The notes below the pieces were generated by a model. It worked only from the letters and a program-made list of their open reading frames with translations. It was not told the origin of the DNA and ran no database searches. Source: Cyrtodaria siliqua (Eukaryota; Mollusca; Bivalvia; Adapedonta; Hiatellidae). Taken from it: a stretch of DNA of 64,000 nt. The position numbers and the translations under genes were made by a program. The stretch is taken from NCBI GenBank assembly GCA_037043455.1, contig JAWPHD010003074.1, positions 165,803 through 229,802 on the forward strand, written 5' to 3'. The first letter of the stretch is position 1. The number at the start of each line of letters is the position of its first letter. Shown one piece after another: positions 13,801 to 21,735 of the stretch.

Positions 13801-15055
13801 CTTTGTCATGTTTGTTACATGAACTTTATAAATGTTGAAGTTTCGCTTGAAAAAGTCAATCCATTTCAGTATTGTGTTTAATGTTAAGAGACTGCAACGT
13901 TTAAAACCTACGTTTGCTCACCTGCTTGAGACAAATGCGCATTCTGTCGATAATGAAACTTTAAAGGGGTAACCATTGGTGTGTTCGTTGCTGTTTAAAC
14001 CTTCTTTCCGAAAGGACAGGCCTAATATCGCTCTGTACAATTCGATTAGCAGTAGCATAATAAACATACAATACGTATATAGCGGAAATACCCATTATGC
14101 GTTTCTTTTTACTTTCAGTATAGTAATTATGCAATTTAATCAACACTTAGGACCGCTATGAACCATGAAAATCATATTTACTAATGATTTTTAAATATGA
14201 AAATGATGTTAACAATTAAAGGGGCGCCTCGAGTTTTATGGAACGCAAGATCGTCGTGTGTCCCTTTAACTAAAGTTATTCAGTATACAGACTTTCGTTG
14301 TAAAAAGAACGACGGCGGATTTATGGTATTCTAACCTTTCATGGTAGGTGGATGTTGATGGTTGACCCCTTTGACCACATTTTTTTTGACGAGAACTGGT
14401 GTCCGATATGTGTGCGCCCAATAAACAATAAAACCTATTGTTTGTCATATTACAGGAGTATGTCCCGACTTCCCTCCGGACTGCCCGGCCACTGCAAACT
14501 GTGCTACATTTGACGAGAACTGGTGTCCGATATGCGTGTGCCTAAGTAAGTGCTATTATATTGCTCATCTAGGAGAGAGTGATAGGAATGCAGACGGGTG
14601 GTTCAGTTTGATGTTGTTTTGTATGCATATATTAATGACGTTAAGTACTATCTGCGACTGATAGTATAATATATGCCAAACGAGTGTTGAGCAGAATGAT
14701 TGCTTAGCTCATTTTGGGTCAATATGTGTTATGTCAGTCAGTGAGCATATGCTTAAACAACTTGTTCTCAAAAAACGACTAATTTACATCAAACATTAAT
14801 GTTTTTAAAATGTATTGAAATTAAGTTAACACGACATCCAAGATGGCCGTCGTTACTAAATATAGCCCAAACCTTAAACTATTTGCTTTCCAGGAATAGT
14901 TGTTTTTTTCTCAGAATTTATGAATATATACGCAAGACTTGAATGCGTTTAAATAAAGTCACCAGGACTCCTCAGTTTAATGAGACATATGGATTGATTT
15001 CTATAAAAATCGTTTGTAGAATCGTTTAACATATTTTCACACGCTTTCCGGATTC

Positions 15056-15098
<43 letters not shown>

Positions 15099-15204
15099 GT
15101 TAAAGTGCATTTAAATATAATTAGAGCGTTGTATTTATTTAGATGTAGTGAGTACTCTAGTTAATTTTATTTTGTGATATTTGTTTTCAGCTGGCAAAAA
15201 GTAG
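1212..15204 (+). CDS. secreted mucin-like Thr/Ser-rich protein, complete, 7 exons
   Basis: Coding segments are 1212-1275, 6170-6268, 7195-9016, 9979-10135, 12279-12384, 14456-14545 and 15191-15204, totalling 2352 nt (783 residues plus stop). Every intron starts with GT and ends with AG, and all phases agree, which strongly supports the model. The order is: signal peptide (about residues 1-20); Cys-rich module with Cys at 37, 45, 48, 51, 62, 82 and 84; Thr/Pro-rich block (about 88-180); Ser/Gly/Asn-rich block containing a charged stretch near 190-250; a second Thr/Lys/Pro block (about 440-580); Ser-rich block; PTTPRMTQ-type repeats (663-714); and a C-terminal module with six Cys. This layout is typical of secreted gel-forming or coating glycoproteins with dense O-glycosylation. 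Many NSS/NGS/NTS sequons suggest N-glycosylation as well. Known function: none assigned. By inference it is an extracellular mucus, mantle or integument protein. There are no membrane segments. Confidence 0.88.
1656..2142. mobile_element. MITE with TTAAAGGGAATRTAGCGACACAGCC termini
   Basis: The left end reads TTAAAGGGAATATAGCGACA and the right end is its reverse complement (…GTCGCTACATTCCCTTTAA). Imperfect inverted arms continue inward, including GAGAGTTCTGAAAAA against TTTTTCAGAAC. No transposase is present. A second copy is at 13069-13620. Confidence 0.8.
1827..1888. repeat. duplicated ATATCAACATT with 34-G and 17-G runs
   Basis: An uninterrupted run of 34 G (1827-1860) is followed by ATATCAACATT and a second run of 17 G (1872-1888). 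The same ATATCAACATT precedes the first run, so this is a tandem duplication of motif plus G tract. It could form G-quadruplexes and is also prone to assembly error. Confidence 0.85.
2982..3341. repeat. 49-bp tandem array inside an inverted repeat
   Basis: About five or six copies of a 49-bp unit (core TTTAGCGGTCGCAAGTCGTG) span 3011-3300. The array is bracketed by inverted copies: GGTTAACC…TTGACTTTTGCGACGGTATA on the left and its near reverse complement ending in GTTAACC on the right. This suggests a small foldback element carrying a minisatellite. Confidence 0.7.
3475..3705 (+). mobile_element. SINE-like tail sequence
   Basis: The segment with ATCATAGGAATATATTCGGT and GGTTCCCGGTTCCCTTTGTA resembles 11690-11815 and, more weakly, 46240-46340 and the reverse of 59790-59920. 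All share a CATGTTAAAGAACC(C)TAGGAATATATTC-type core. It is a dispersed tail region of a short interspersed element, here without a clear head. Confidence 0.5.
3750..5940. repeat. 36-bp minisatellite, about 61 copies
   Basis: The unit is 36 bp, beginning TTCCTCGCAGTACTACACTG and continuing through GGTGTTTAGTGTATTG. Copies differ mainly at TACTAC/TACAAC/TACTTC/TTCTAC. Because 36 is a multiple of 3, any stop-free frame stays open, producing artefactual frames (YCSSQYYTGCLV and VFSVLFLAVLHW repeats). The array lies in intron 1, about 230 bp before exon 2. Each unit holds an acceptor-like TGTTCCTCGCAG. Confidence 0.95.
6010..6085 (-). mobile_element. tRNA-like SINE head (degraded)
   Basis: On the minus strand GTGGTGTAATGGTTAGAGCT resembles an RNA polymerase III A box, followed by CTTAGTAATTCAGGGATTTG near a B-box position. 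A related head occurs at 21660-21735. It is not a functional tRNA because the acceptor and T stems do not pair well. Confidence 0.5.
6170..6268 (+). CDS. mucin-like gene exon 2: Cys-rich module
   Basis: The acceptor is TTTTGTCTTCAG before 6170 and the donor GTAAGT follows 6268. The exon adds residues 22-54 and ends in CYTCKMCMTK, part of the C-x2-C-x2-C motif. One leftover T joins CC of exon 3 to give Ser. The 3' end of this exon is the source of the tandem copies in the next intron. Confidence 0.88.
6240..6790 (+). repeat. tandem copies of the 3' end of exon 2 (75-bp unit)
   Basis: After exon 2, about seven further copies of TACACGTGCAAAATGTGCAT lie at roughly 6318, 6375, 6441, 6516, 6591, 6666 and 6753. 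The middle ones are spaced exactly 75 bp apart. The unit is the last 30 or so nt of exon 2 plus about 45 nt of following intron. The donor GTAAGT is kept near 6343 and 6694 but changed to ATACGT in the middle copies. A decayed copy is at 7020-7059. Confidence 0.85.
7020..7059 (+). pseudogene. decayed pseudo-exon related to exon 2
   Basis: TGTTACACGTGTGAAACATT follows TTTCTCAG and the copy ends CAG|GTAAAT, so it has acceptor- and donor-like borders around 40 nt. Using it between exons 2 and 3 would break the frame and introduce TGA. In its own frame it reads CYTCETLAWQIVA, echoing the CYTC of exon 2. It is probably a relic. Confidence 0.45.
7195..9016 (+). CDS. mucin-like gene exon 3: large Thr/Ser domain
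   Basis: The acceptor ends TTTTAG at 7194 and the donor GTAAAT starts at 9017. This 1822-nt exon encodes residues 55 to 662, with two Thr-rich blocks (PTTTT and KPTTTT repeats) around a Ser/Gly/Asn-rich section. If the donor were not used, translation would stop at the TAA at 9018. Splicing there joins AG to C of exon 4 in the correct frame. Confidence 0.9.
9733..9915 (+). mobile_element. SINE tail, same family as 62826-63075
   Basis: GCTTGCGGAACGTCGGTGGT and CTTAGCTGTTGGTGCGACTA are shared with the minus-strand element at 62826-63075. The copy ends in ATCCAATTCAATTCAATTT, a simple pentamer-like tail. It lies in intron 3 just before exon 4. Confidence 0.7.
9979..10135 (+). CDS. mucin-like gene exon 4: PTTPRMTQ repeats
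   Basis: The acceptor is CTTGCAG before 9979; the donor GTAATA starts at 10136. The 157-nt exon encodes residues ending SNASMTQ and then about five imperfect copies of an 8-residue unit (24 bp) of the PTTPRMTQ type. It ends in phase 0. Confidence 0.85.
10169..10300. repeat. 66-bp tandem duplication
   Basis: The segment starting TAACTCTACTGTATCATATG at 10169 is repeated almost exactly from 10235. A 20-bp duplication (TTTGTGTTGCATTAACAAAA) follows at about 10367-10405. Both are in intron 4 of the mucin-like gene. Confidence 0.85.
10587..11096. mobile_element. MITE-like foldback, TTAAAGGGG ends
   Basis: Left TTAAAGGGGTTGATGCACTA and right …AATAACCCCTTTA are inverted. Inner arms match too: GGGGCTCTGAAAAACTTGAA against TTCAAGTTGTTCAGAGCC. 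It contains AAGATGGCC and TGACGTCA-like motifs near mirror positions. No coding capacity. Confidence 0.65.
11521..11820 (+). mobile_element. SINE-like element with tRNA-like start
   Basis: AGTCAAGTGGTAGAAGGCTT recalls an A box, and the body contains AGCATGTTAAAGAACCCTAG and GGAATATATTCGTTAGCAAG, shared with 3475-3705 and others. It ends near TTAGACGTTAAACAACATTC, a tail seen in several of these dispersed elements. It lies in intron 4. Confidence 0.5.
12085..12195. mobile_element. palindromic hairpin element (family with 61171-61283)
   Basis: CTCATTCATTATGAATTTAT on the left pairs with ATAAATTCAATATTGAATGAG on the right, with centre GCTCGGCAAGAGCCTCGC. The same palindrome occurs at 61171-61283. 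The flanks are also related (TTTATCACATAAC), so the whole unit may be longer, about 11850-12195. Confidence 0.75.
12279..12384 (+). CDS. mucin-like gene exon 5: Thr/Pro-rich linker
   Basis: The exon follows TTAAAG at 12278 and the donor GTAAGT starts at 12385. It encodes PTTPKLTKPTTPQG and a further Thr-rich stretch ending TTTWD, then one leftover G. It starts in phase 0, as exon 4 requires, and continues the PTTP repeat theme. The acceptor has a weak pyrimidine tract. Confidence 0.8.
12773..13068. other. intron 5 segment with degraded MITE ends
   Basis: CTTAAAGGGACATATTGCAA and TTTAAAGGGACACGCGGTAA are MITE-type termini, with CTATGTCTCTTTAAATGG as a likely opposite end near 13031-13048. I see no coding sequence. 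Confidence 0.4.
13069..13620. mobile_element. MITE, second copy of the 1656-2142 family
   Basis: The termini TTAAAGGGAATGTAGCGCCA and …GGCTGTGTCGCTACATTCCC TTTAA are inverted. The interior matches 1656-2142 closely (TATGACCAATAAA/TATGACCAGTAAA; GGAACTATGACGTCATAGTT) but lacks the poly-G tracts, so those arose within the other copy. Confidence 0.85.
14378..14412 (+). repeat. partial copy of the 3' end of exon 6 in intron 5
   Basis: TGACGAGAACTGGTGTCCGA continues TATGTGTGCG, matching exon 6 at about 14500-14540 over 24 identical bases and a few more beyond. Translated it reads FDENWCPICV, as in the exon. It lies about 45-75 bp before the real acceptor and has no acceptor of its own. Confidence 0.85.
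14456..14545 (+). CDS. mucin-like gene exon 6: six-Cys C-terminal module
   Basis: The acceptor ATTACAG precedes 14456; the donor GTAAGT starts at 14546. The exon encodes a compact module with six Cys, spaced as VCPDFPPDC, ANC and WCPICVC. The last part recalls the Cys cluster of exon 2. A partial copy of its 3' half lies upstream at about 14378-14412. Confidence 0.87.
   Translation, partial: EYVPTSLRTARPLQTVLHLTRTGVRYACA
15058..15098. repeat. (TC)n microsatellite
   Basis: A CT/TC run of about 40 bp in the last intron of the mucin-like gene, 90 bp before exon 7. Confidence 0.9.
15191..15204 (+). CDS. mucin-like gene exon 7: last codons and stop
   Basis: The acceptor TGTTTTCAG precedes 15191. 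The leftover A of exon 6 plus CT gives Thr, followed by Gly, Lys, Lys and TAG at 15202-15204. The C-terminus is therefore CVCLTGKK. Confidence 0.85.
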
Positions 15205-15254
15205 AAGAAGGATATAGGTGACTGGAGACTGTGAATGTTATGTGCTATTGTTGC

Positions 15255-15260
15255 AATAAA
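15255..15260 (+). terminator. polyadenylation signal of the mucin-like gene
   Basis: AATAAA lies about 50 bp after the stop codon and is followed by T/GT-rich sequence. This gives a short 3' UTR and fits the end of the gene model. Confidence 0.7.
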
Positions 15261-15544
15261 AAAATCATTATATTGACTTATTCAGTTCCGTTGTTTAATT
15301 TGTGTTATTTAACATATTTTAATCAAATTGCACAAAAAATCTTTGTATTAGTATTGCCCAACTCCGTAGAGGAAGAAACGGGGAAGAAAATATTGTGAAT
15401 AAAAACAGATGCAAAAGTCGACAGGAAAGTAGCGTCCATAAATCTCAGCCATCCGAAAACACGCATTCAAAACAAACAACGCAATTGGATACATAGAAGC
15501 AAAGTAGTCGACAACACAAACATAAAAGGGTCGCTAATATACTA

Positions 15545-15850
15545 CCAAAATTCAATAACGTGAAATTCACGTGAAAAAGAAAATAACGTGAAATATTCAT
15601 ATGAAAAGGTAACAATTCACTAACGTTAACTAACGTCATCTTATTTTTAACGTGAAATTCATGTGAAAAAACATGAATTTCACGTGAAATCTACGTGTAA
15701 ATGTAAACCATTAAACAATGTGAATTTATATTTAACGTGAATTTCACGTGAAATGATCTCTAACGTGAATTTCGCATGAATTTAACGTTATTTCACGATA
15801 AATTCACGTTAAATTCGCGTTATTTTTTTAATGTTTAATTTACGTTGTTG
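15545..15850. repeat. degenerate ACGTGAA/TTCACGT palindromic region
   Basis: The motif ACGTGAATTTCACGT and variants recur about a dozen times in both orientations over 300 bp, with spacings that are not constant. Many copies contain CACGTG or TCACGTGA, the core bound by bHLH-type factors. It lies 0.3-0.6 kb after the mucin-like gene. No coding region is present. Confidence 0.7.
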
Positions 15851-15867
15851 CTCGTTAACGGAGAGTG

Positions 15868-16226
15868 TTAAATGGAACTTCGACATATTTCTCAACAATC
15901 TTTCTTATTAGAATTATGAAAAACTTGGAAAAGCGTGGAAACAGGTATGGAGCCGTCATTTTGAAAACGATGACGTCATAGTTCTAAATTATCACAGATA
16001 TGGCATATGAAATATCGTTTAAAGAAATATATTGCATATTAATTCAAATCCTAAACACATGTTTACTATTATAAAGGTTAAGTACATTAATATTTAATGT
16101 TCATAGCGTTGCTGTGATTTTCTTTCACATGCTTCAGTAATTTATCATATTCATCAATATTCTATATATTGTATCAATATTTTTTTTCAACATTATCAAC
16201 AATAAAAACTAAAAACATTCCCTTTA
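15868..16226. mobile_element. degraded MITE-like element
   Basis: It starts TTAAATGGAACTTCGACATA and ends near CATTCCCTTTAA, with inner features of the 1656-2142 type: GATGACGTCATAGTTCTAAA, TTATGAAAAACTTGGAAAA and a sequence about mid-element resembling TATTCTATATAT. The arms are poorly preserved. Confidence 0.45.
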
Positions 16227-16605
16227 AAAAATCGGGAACGTGTCGCACAGTGATAGTGTTGTTGATAATACCGAACCTGTATTATCAAGAAGAGTCTAAA
16301 CTGGCACAAATCTTGACTGTATCGAATATCTCATAAAACTAGTATAGGCCATTTACACCACTAGCAGTCTTATCTCTTATCAGAACATTATAAATTCATG
16401 AAAAGATAGGAATGTTTAATTTAAAAATAAGGCATATATATTATATTGTAAAACTAGTGCACCACAGAAGAGCTAACCTAAGGTCACTATTTTAAGAGGC
16501 ATGTATGCGGACTTGCCATATATAAAATCCGAAATACATAGGTTGAGACTCTGTTAGGGTATTTTCCATATGCCATATGGGACTTCGCACCTCCCCTCCA
16601 CTAAA
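16226..16605. other. anonymous AT-rich sequence
   Basis: No gene, RNA or clear repeat is seen between the degraded MITE and the 57-bp array. A minus-strand open frame that overlaps its right side (16492-16971) is a translation of the array. Confidence 0.5.
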
Positions 16606-17040
16606 TGGGCATCTATGTTGAGAGGCAAGAGTGTCGCATGTGCCAAACAAGAAAACAAAACGAGGTGTCTGTTGTAAAGCACGAGTGTCGGACGTGACCA
16701 ACAAAGAAACAAAACCAGGTCGGTCCCTATAATGTAAGGCAAGTGTGCCGGACGTTCTCAAAAGGGAAACAAACACGAGTTCCCTATGTTGTAATGTAAG
16801 TGTGCTGGACGTTCTCAGTAAGGAAACAAATCGAGGTCCATATAATGTAAGGCAGTAAGCCGGACGTTCCCAACATGGAAACAAAATGAGGTCGGCCCCT
16901 ATGATGTAAAGCAAGTGTGCCGGACGTTCTGAAAAGGGAAACAAAAACGAGGTCCCTATTTTGTAAAGCAAATGTGCCGGACGTTCTCAAAAAAGAAACA
17001 AAACGAGGTCCCTATGTTGTAAGCAGGAGTAGATATAAAA
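16605..17040. repeat. 57-bp tandem array, left part
   Basis: Imperfect 57-bp units contain TGTGCCGGACGTTCTCAAAA and CGAGGTCCCTATGTTGTAA; for example, copies start at 16744 and 16801. About eight copies are seen. Related units continue at 17400-17580 and, degenerate, after 19690, so other elements interrupt one original array. Confidence 0.8.
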
Positions 17041-17400
17041 GTCGAACAGGAAAGGTATGATTCAAGGACGATAGTCAACCACAAACACACACAGAAACAA
17101 AGAACAACTTTAACGATGAATTAAAGGCCAAATAAGACATCACAAACACAGCAGGGTTGACAAAAGAGATACCGCCTTAGAACTGTCAGTGGCAAAATAA
17201 ATGCCTCTGAGTTTAAACCAGGTTCTAGGGCGCACCAAACCTCACACTTACCCTACTGTCATCCCAATAAAACGGGACAGTGCAAATAAGAATTCTCCGC
17301 CATTAACTAACACACCATTGAGGGCACAACAAGACAAGATTGCAGACAAACATCAAACGTAACCGTCCTTTTGGGCTTTAGGTAGACGTCATCATAGAGT
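17040..17400. mobile_element. insert in the 57-bp array, related to 26340-27030
   Basis: Sequence with GGACAGTGCAAATAAGAATT, CTTAGAACTGTCAGTGGCAA and CATCATAGAGTCCTGTCCGG resembles parts of the insert at 26340-27030 (GACTTGGAACGGTCAGTAGG; ACAATCATAGAGTCCCAAGA). It is a fragment of a dispersed element whose class I cannot fix. Confidence 0.5.
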
Positions 17401-17582
17401 CCTGTCCGGTCATTGTGTCCAACAAGGAAATAAAATGAGGTCCCTATGTTGTAATGCAAGTGTGACGGTATGCTCAACAAGGAAAAAACAAAACAACTAG
17501 GTCCCTATTTTGGAAGGCAAGTGTGATGGTGTACCAAACAAGGAAACATAACGAGGTTCCTATGTTATAAGGCAAGTGTGCC
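17400..17582. repeat. 57-bp tandem array, middle part
   Basis: About three diverged copies with CAACAAGGAAATAAAATGAG and GTCCCTATGTTGTAATGCAA. The next transposon interrupts it at 17583. Confidence 0.7.
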
Positions 17583-17983
17583 TGTAAGGAGGAAAATCGA
17601 CACCCATAAAATAATGACCCCCCGGTCATTCTGCTATGTAGTAAAATGACCCCCCGCCACCTTCTGTAAACTGTTGACTACATCCGTAGCATTTTGACGC
17701 CTGAAGGTGTTCAATTTATTACAGATGAATAGTAGTAGAATGACCCCTGGGATGGGGTCAATACAGTAGAATATTAGTAGAATGATCCCATGTTTTCTGT
17801 TTGGTATGTGTTCTTTAAAGAGTGGTATTCACAAATTAGAGATTGATACGGCGCCAAGTGTTTTAAGGTTAGGCTGGCAGAATATTCCCACACAATTCTT
17901 TAACTGCCAATAGTTCTTCAATTTGTTGTCTGAGTTTACGAAGTATACATTTTGAAAAGCGTTCACCCTTAGCAATCAAACGA

Positions 17984-18590
17984 ATGTGTATGTGTATTCA
18001 AAATGTGAACAGAAAAGTATTGACTCAAAATACCCAAATACCCGACCGGGTAGTGCTTTGGACTGTAGGTCAGGAGGGTCCTGGACTAAAATTATCAATA
18101 TGTTTGAGTCTAAGAATACGGGCCGCTTAAACATTGACAAAATAATAAACTCAGCTGAGTCGACTTAGTTTTTGCTTGATGAATACCAATGTGTATGTGT
18201 ATTCAAAATGTGAATAGAAAAGTATTGACTCAAAATACCCGACCGGGTAGCGCACTGGACTGTAGATCAGGAGGGTCCTGGACTAAAATTATCAATATGT
18301 TTGAGTCTAAGAATACGGACCGCTTAAACATTGACAAAATAATAAACTCAGCTGAGTCGACTTAGTTTTTGCTTGATGAATACCAATGTGTATGTGTATT
18401 CAAAATGTGAATAAAAAAGTATTGACTCAAAATACCCGACCGGGTAGCGCTCTGGACTTTAGATCAGGAGGGTCCTGGACTAAAATTCATCAGTATGTTT
18501 GAGTGTAAGAATACGGGCCGCTTAAACATTGACACAATAATAAACTCAGCTGAGTCGACTTAGTTTTTGCTTGATGAATACCAATTTGAG
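17984..18590 (+). repeat. three tandem copies of a ~200-bp unit
   Basis: Units start ATGTGTATGTGTATTCAAAA at 17984, 18189 and 18386 and are near identical. Each contains CCGACCGGGTAGTGCTTTGG or a variant, then GACTGTAGGTCAGGAGGGTC, which is weakly tRNA-like, and TGAGTCGACTTAGTTTTTGC. The first copy has an 8-bp internal duplication (AAATACCC). Confidence 0.85.
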
Positions 18591-19379
18591 AACAGACTCA
18601 GTTGAGTCTGAGTCTGAGTTCAAAGCTTGAGTCTGAGTTTGAAAACATATTGATGAATTCTGCTACTGGTTCGATCCACTGCTTATTGTTATTAAAGAAC
18701 CAGACACTTTTAACACTATTCTATATTTTATATTTACAATTATTCCCAGGCTCCACATCTTGTTTTTGGCGTCTAAAACTAAACTGAATATACCTGCGCG
18801 GCAGACAGGCTTTCTGCCTCGTTCTGATGTTAACCTTATGACCCGCAATATATATTAATAGTTATGAATACACCTTTATCACGGTGGCCTTGCATGGTGT
18901 ATATATCCATATTGCTACACCACGCGCGGGACACAACTTCCGTGGCGATATGATCGGAAAATGTTGATATTGTAACAATACTGGTTACAGAAAGCAGGAA
19001 CAGGGTTAGGATACCTGACCGCCATATATGACTGAACAATTGTTGAACAATGGTGTAAAACCAAATAATAATAACTTGCCGCACCGTGAATTTCGACCAA
19101 AACGACCGTCAATGATTCAACATGGACATGAAACGAACCGGTTTTCCTTTTTAGGAGAACAGTCCTTAAATGTACGCAAAATAGTCTTAAATTCTTGTTG
19201 TATGGATGAATGAAAATAGCCTGGAAGCAAATATTTCCCGACTCCCCTAGAAATACATTTGCCTCATGTCAAGTGTATTCGCAAGGAAAAACATGGCAAT
19301 TGATAAGGAAATGGGAGATTCGCTTGCAGTAGGCATGCACATCACACTCTTTACTCTTTACTCTTTTTATGCAGATGTT

Positions 19380-19680
19380 TTAGCTCACCTGAGCAAGCAT
19401 GAGCTATTATTATCATCACCTTTTGTCCGTCGTCCAATACTCCGTGAGGAGGGTTATCAATACTCAGTGTGAAGGGAGTATTAATACTCATTATTTTGGG
19501 GTACTAGTATCAATACTCAATAGCGTGGGGTACTAGTAACAATACTAAATGGGGAGGAGGTATCAATACTCAACGACAGAACGATTATGACCGTGTGTCA
19601 TTCTATTTACATAGAATTTTGACCAGAGATTCATTTTACTACATAGCAAAATGACCTGGAGGTCATTATTTTATGGGGTC
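19380..19680. repeat. ATACTCAAT-type short repeats and Helitron-end-like piece
   Basis: TAGCTCACCTGAGCAAGCAT at 19381 resembles, in reverse, the 3' end of the element at 46409-48816. It is followed by four or five degenerate copies of TATCAATACTCA with GGGG(A/T)ACTAG between them. No gene. Confidence 0.5.
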
Positions 19681-20908
19681 GATTTACTTCCTTATACCGT
19701 ACGTGCAACACAGAAAAAACAAGCCCGAGATGCCTATGCTAAGAAGACCCAATCGTGAACGCTCGGTCTATCCCATCCCGCCTCGTATGTATATCGACCT
19801 TTGGTATGTTCAAAATATTGAAGGCAACGGCACACAAAATAGTGCACTGTTGCTATGTAAACAATATAGCCGTTATCAACACATGTTGATGTATGTTGAA
19901 TTTTTGTTTTTTTACAAAGCAGATAAAGGTTTTATCATAACATTCATGTAAATAAACTATTAATGGAGCAATCGGCTGAATTAAATTGCAAAAGTTGGAT
20001 GATAACTTTGATTTTGAATGCAAATTTGTTTTGGCGAGAAACTAAAGCGAATGAAAAAGACCAGCTGTCTAATGTGTAGAACTTATACCATATAATATGG
20101 AGATAATATGTTATCACTCAATCATTTACTTTCAGACAGGTGAAAGACTTAGGTCAGAATAAGGAACAAAAGTCGTTTTAGAAATTCGACATGGTTCATA
20201 TTTTGGAGATAATTTGTTTTGATAGCAAGATAGTCGTAAGAGTCACACTGTACACATACAATGGGGATCGTCTCGACCTGTATAACACAGATAAACACTA
20301 CAGATAAGGCACGCCATACAATGTAGTAGAGTAGATAAGAATGGATTGAACGACCCGTGATATGAAACGGTGCACCAGCTAAACTAAAATAAAACAGTGA
20401 CTCGTCCAATTAGAAATTTACCATTAGTGTTAAAAAAAGTAAATACGCTGCCTTCCAACACCGACAGAAAGATGGTAAATGTGAGCGTAGTGTGTGGGTT
20501 AATTATCTAGAGGAAATATTAGCACATACATATTGACGGCTCAGCAACGCATTATCTTGGCCCCAAAGACAGGAGAACCGTACCCTACGCGCTCTATATT
20601 CTCTCTAACCTTTCGGTCTTTGAGGTGAATAAACGCCGATACACGGGATAGCTCGGTTTACATTTCTATCAGACAACTCAGTGACATCGGTGAGACCCGA
20701 ATCTGTGGTGTCCGAACTCAATGTCTTGCATACAGGATAAGGCTATTCACGTTTTACATGGGGGATGGAAATTTTATCTTTATTTGTAAAGATAAAAGTC
20801 ACGCTCGCGCCAACATCCGGTATGCAGGAAAACATGCAAAACGTTAGTAGCTGGCGGCGTCGACACACAACATGAAAAAGAATCTATCATGGGTATTCGG
20901 TTCATTTA

Positions 20909-20993
20909 GGAAATTCCAACCCTCGGCATAAGTGTTTTATTCGGAGCCTCGGTTCCGATAAAAAAAAACACTTATACCGAGGGTTGGAATTCC
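20909..20993. repeat. near-perfect palindrome with GAGCCTC centre
   Basis: GGAAATTCCAACCCTCGGCA on the left pairs with its reverse complement on the right (…ACCGAGGGTTGGAATTCC). The centre is TCGGAGCCTCGGTTCCGA. It resembles in layout the palindromes at 12085, 54147 and 61171. Confidence 0.8.
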
Positions 20994-21193
20994 CTATCTC
21001 CACCGGACATCCTTGAAAGATTATTATAGTATACCATGTTATCCACTGATCCACGTCGGCTTCCCTATCGGAAGTCAGCGCTAAATATTTAAATGCTGTT
21101 TATAAGAATGCAAGTTGTCTTTTTATACGGAAACCAGATATAAAAAAGCATATAATTAGGCCCTCACAGGGAGTCCTTGTTTCCTGGATATTA

Positions 21194-21345
21194 GTTACAT
21201 AAAATCATAGTTACTAAAATCATAGTTACTAAAATCATAGTTACTAAAATCATAGTTACATAAAATCATAGTTACTAAAACCATAGTTACATAAAATCAT
21301 AGTTACTAAAATCATAGTTACTAAAATCATAGTTACTAAAATCCC
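21194..21345. repeat. 15-bp tandem repeat AAAATCATAGTTACT
   Basis: About nine copies of AAAATCATAGTTACT or the variant with an added AT, in an AT-rich gene-free region. Confidence 0.9.
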
Positions 21346-21659
21346 CAAAAATATTTCTTTGCTTTAGAACCATGTTTTCTAGATCCCTAAAATTAGGAAT
21401 TTGATTCCTGGAACTCTTAAAATAACTGCTAGCGAGCCCAGAAACCTTTAACTAATTGGCTATGGTCTTCAGATTCACAAAATCCCTAGGAGAGCCTCTA
21501 ACGCTGTGCATGGTGTTGGTATGTGTATAAGCGTTTATTTATCCTCGCTGTATTGCACGAAGCATTTTAGCGAGCAGACCTCGGTTTAAAGTCTCATCCG
21601 AAAGACTGGTAAGGTAGGAAATACTTTTATGAAATATTTCGTTAATTAACCCAAATTCG

Positions 21660-21735
21660 GTCCTGGCTGGGATTGAACGCACGATCCCTGGGTTACTAAG
21701 CCGCGATGCTAACCATTACACCACGGCGCTACCTT
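21660..21735 (-). mobile_element. tRNA-like SINE head
   Basis: On the minus strand, GCCGTGGTGTAATGGTTAGC has an A-box form, CTTAGTAA forms an anticodon-loop-like stretch and GCGTTCAATCCCAGCC a B-box form. The ends do not pair as an acceptor stem and there is no CCA-type context, so I call it a SINE head or pseudo-tRNA rather than a gene. Confidence 0.5.

Larger units (their letters stand above)
17580..19702. mobile_element. 2.1-kb non-autonomous element with 60-75-bp inverted ends
   Basis: The left end TAAGGAGGAAAATCGACACC continues CATAAAATAATGACC and CTATGTAGTAAAATGA. The right end reads the reverse complement of TAAGGAAGTAAATCGACCCC, CATAAAATAATGACC and GCTATGTAGTAAAATGA. The element sits inside the 57-bp array: array-like sequence resumes after 19700. 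It carries three 200-bp tandem repeats (17984-18590) and no recognisable transposase, so it is taken as a non-autonomous DNA transposon. Confidence 0.7.

Noticed and set aside
16492..16971. Minus-strand 159-codon frame
   Set aside because: It is a translation of the 57-bp tandem array, with no start context or domain.
21660..21735. Functional tRNA gene
   Set aside because: A and B boxes are recognisable but the acceptor stem does not pair. The same holds for 6010-6085, 34925-35000 and 57195-57300.
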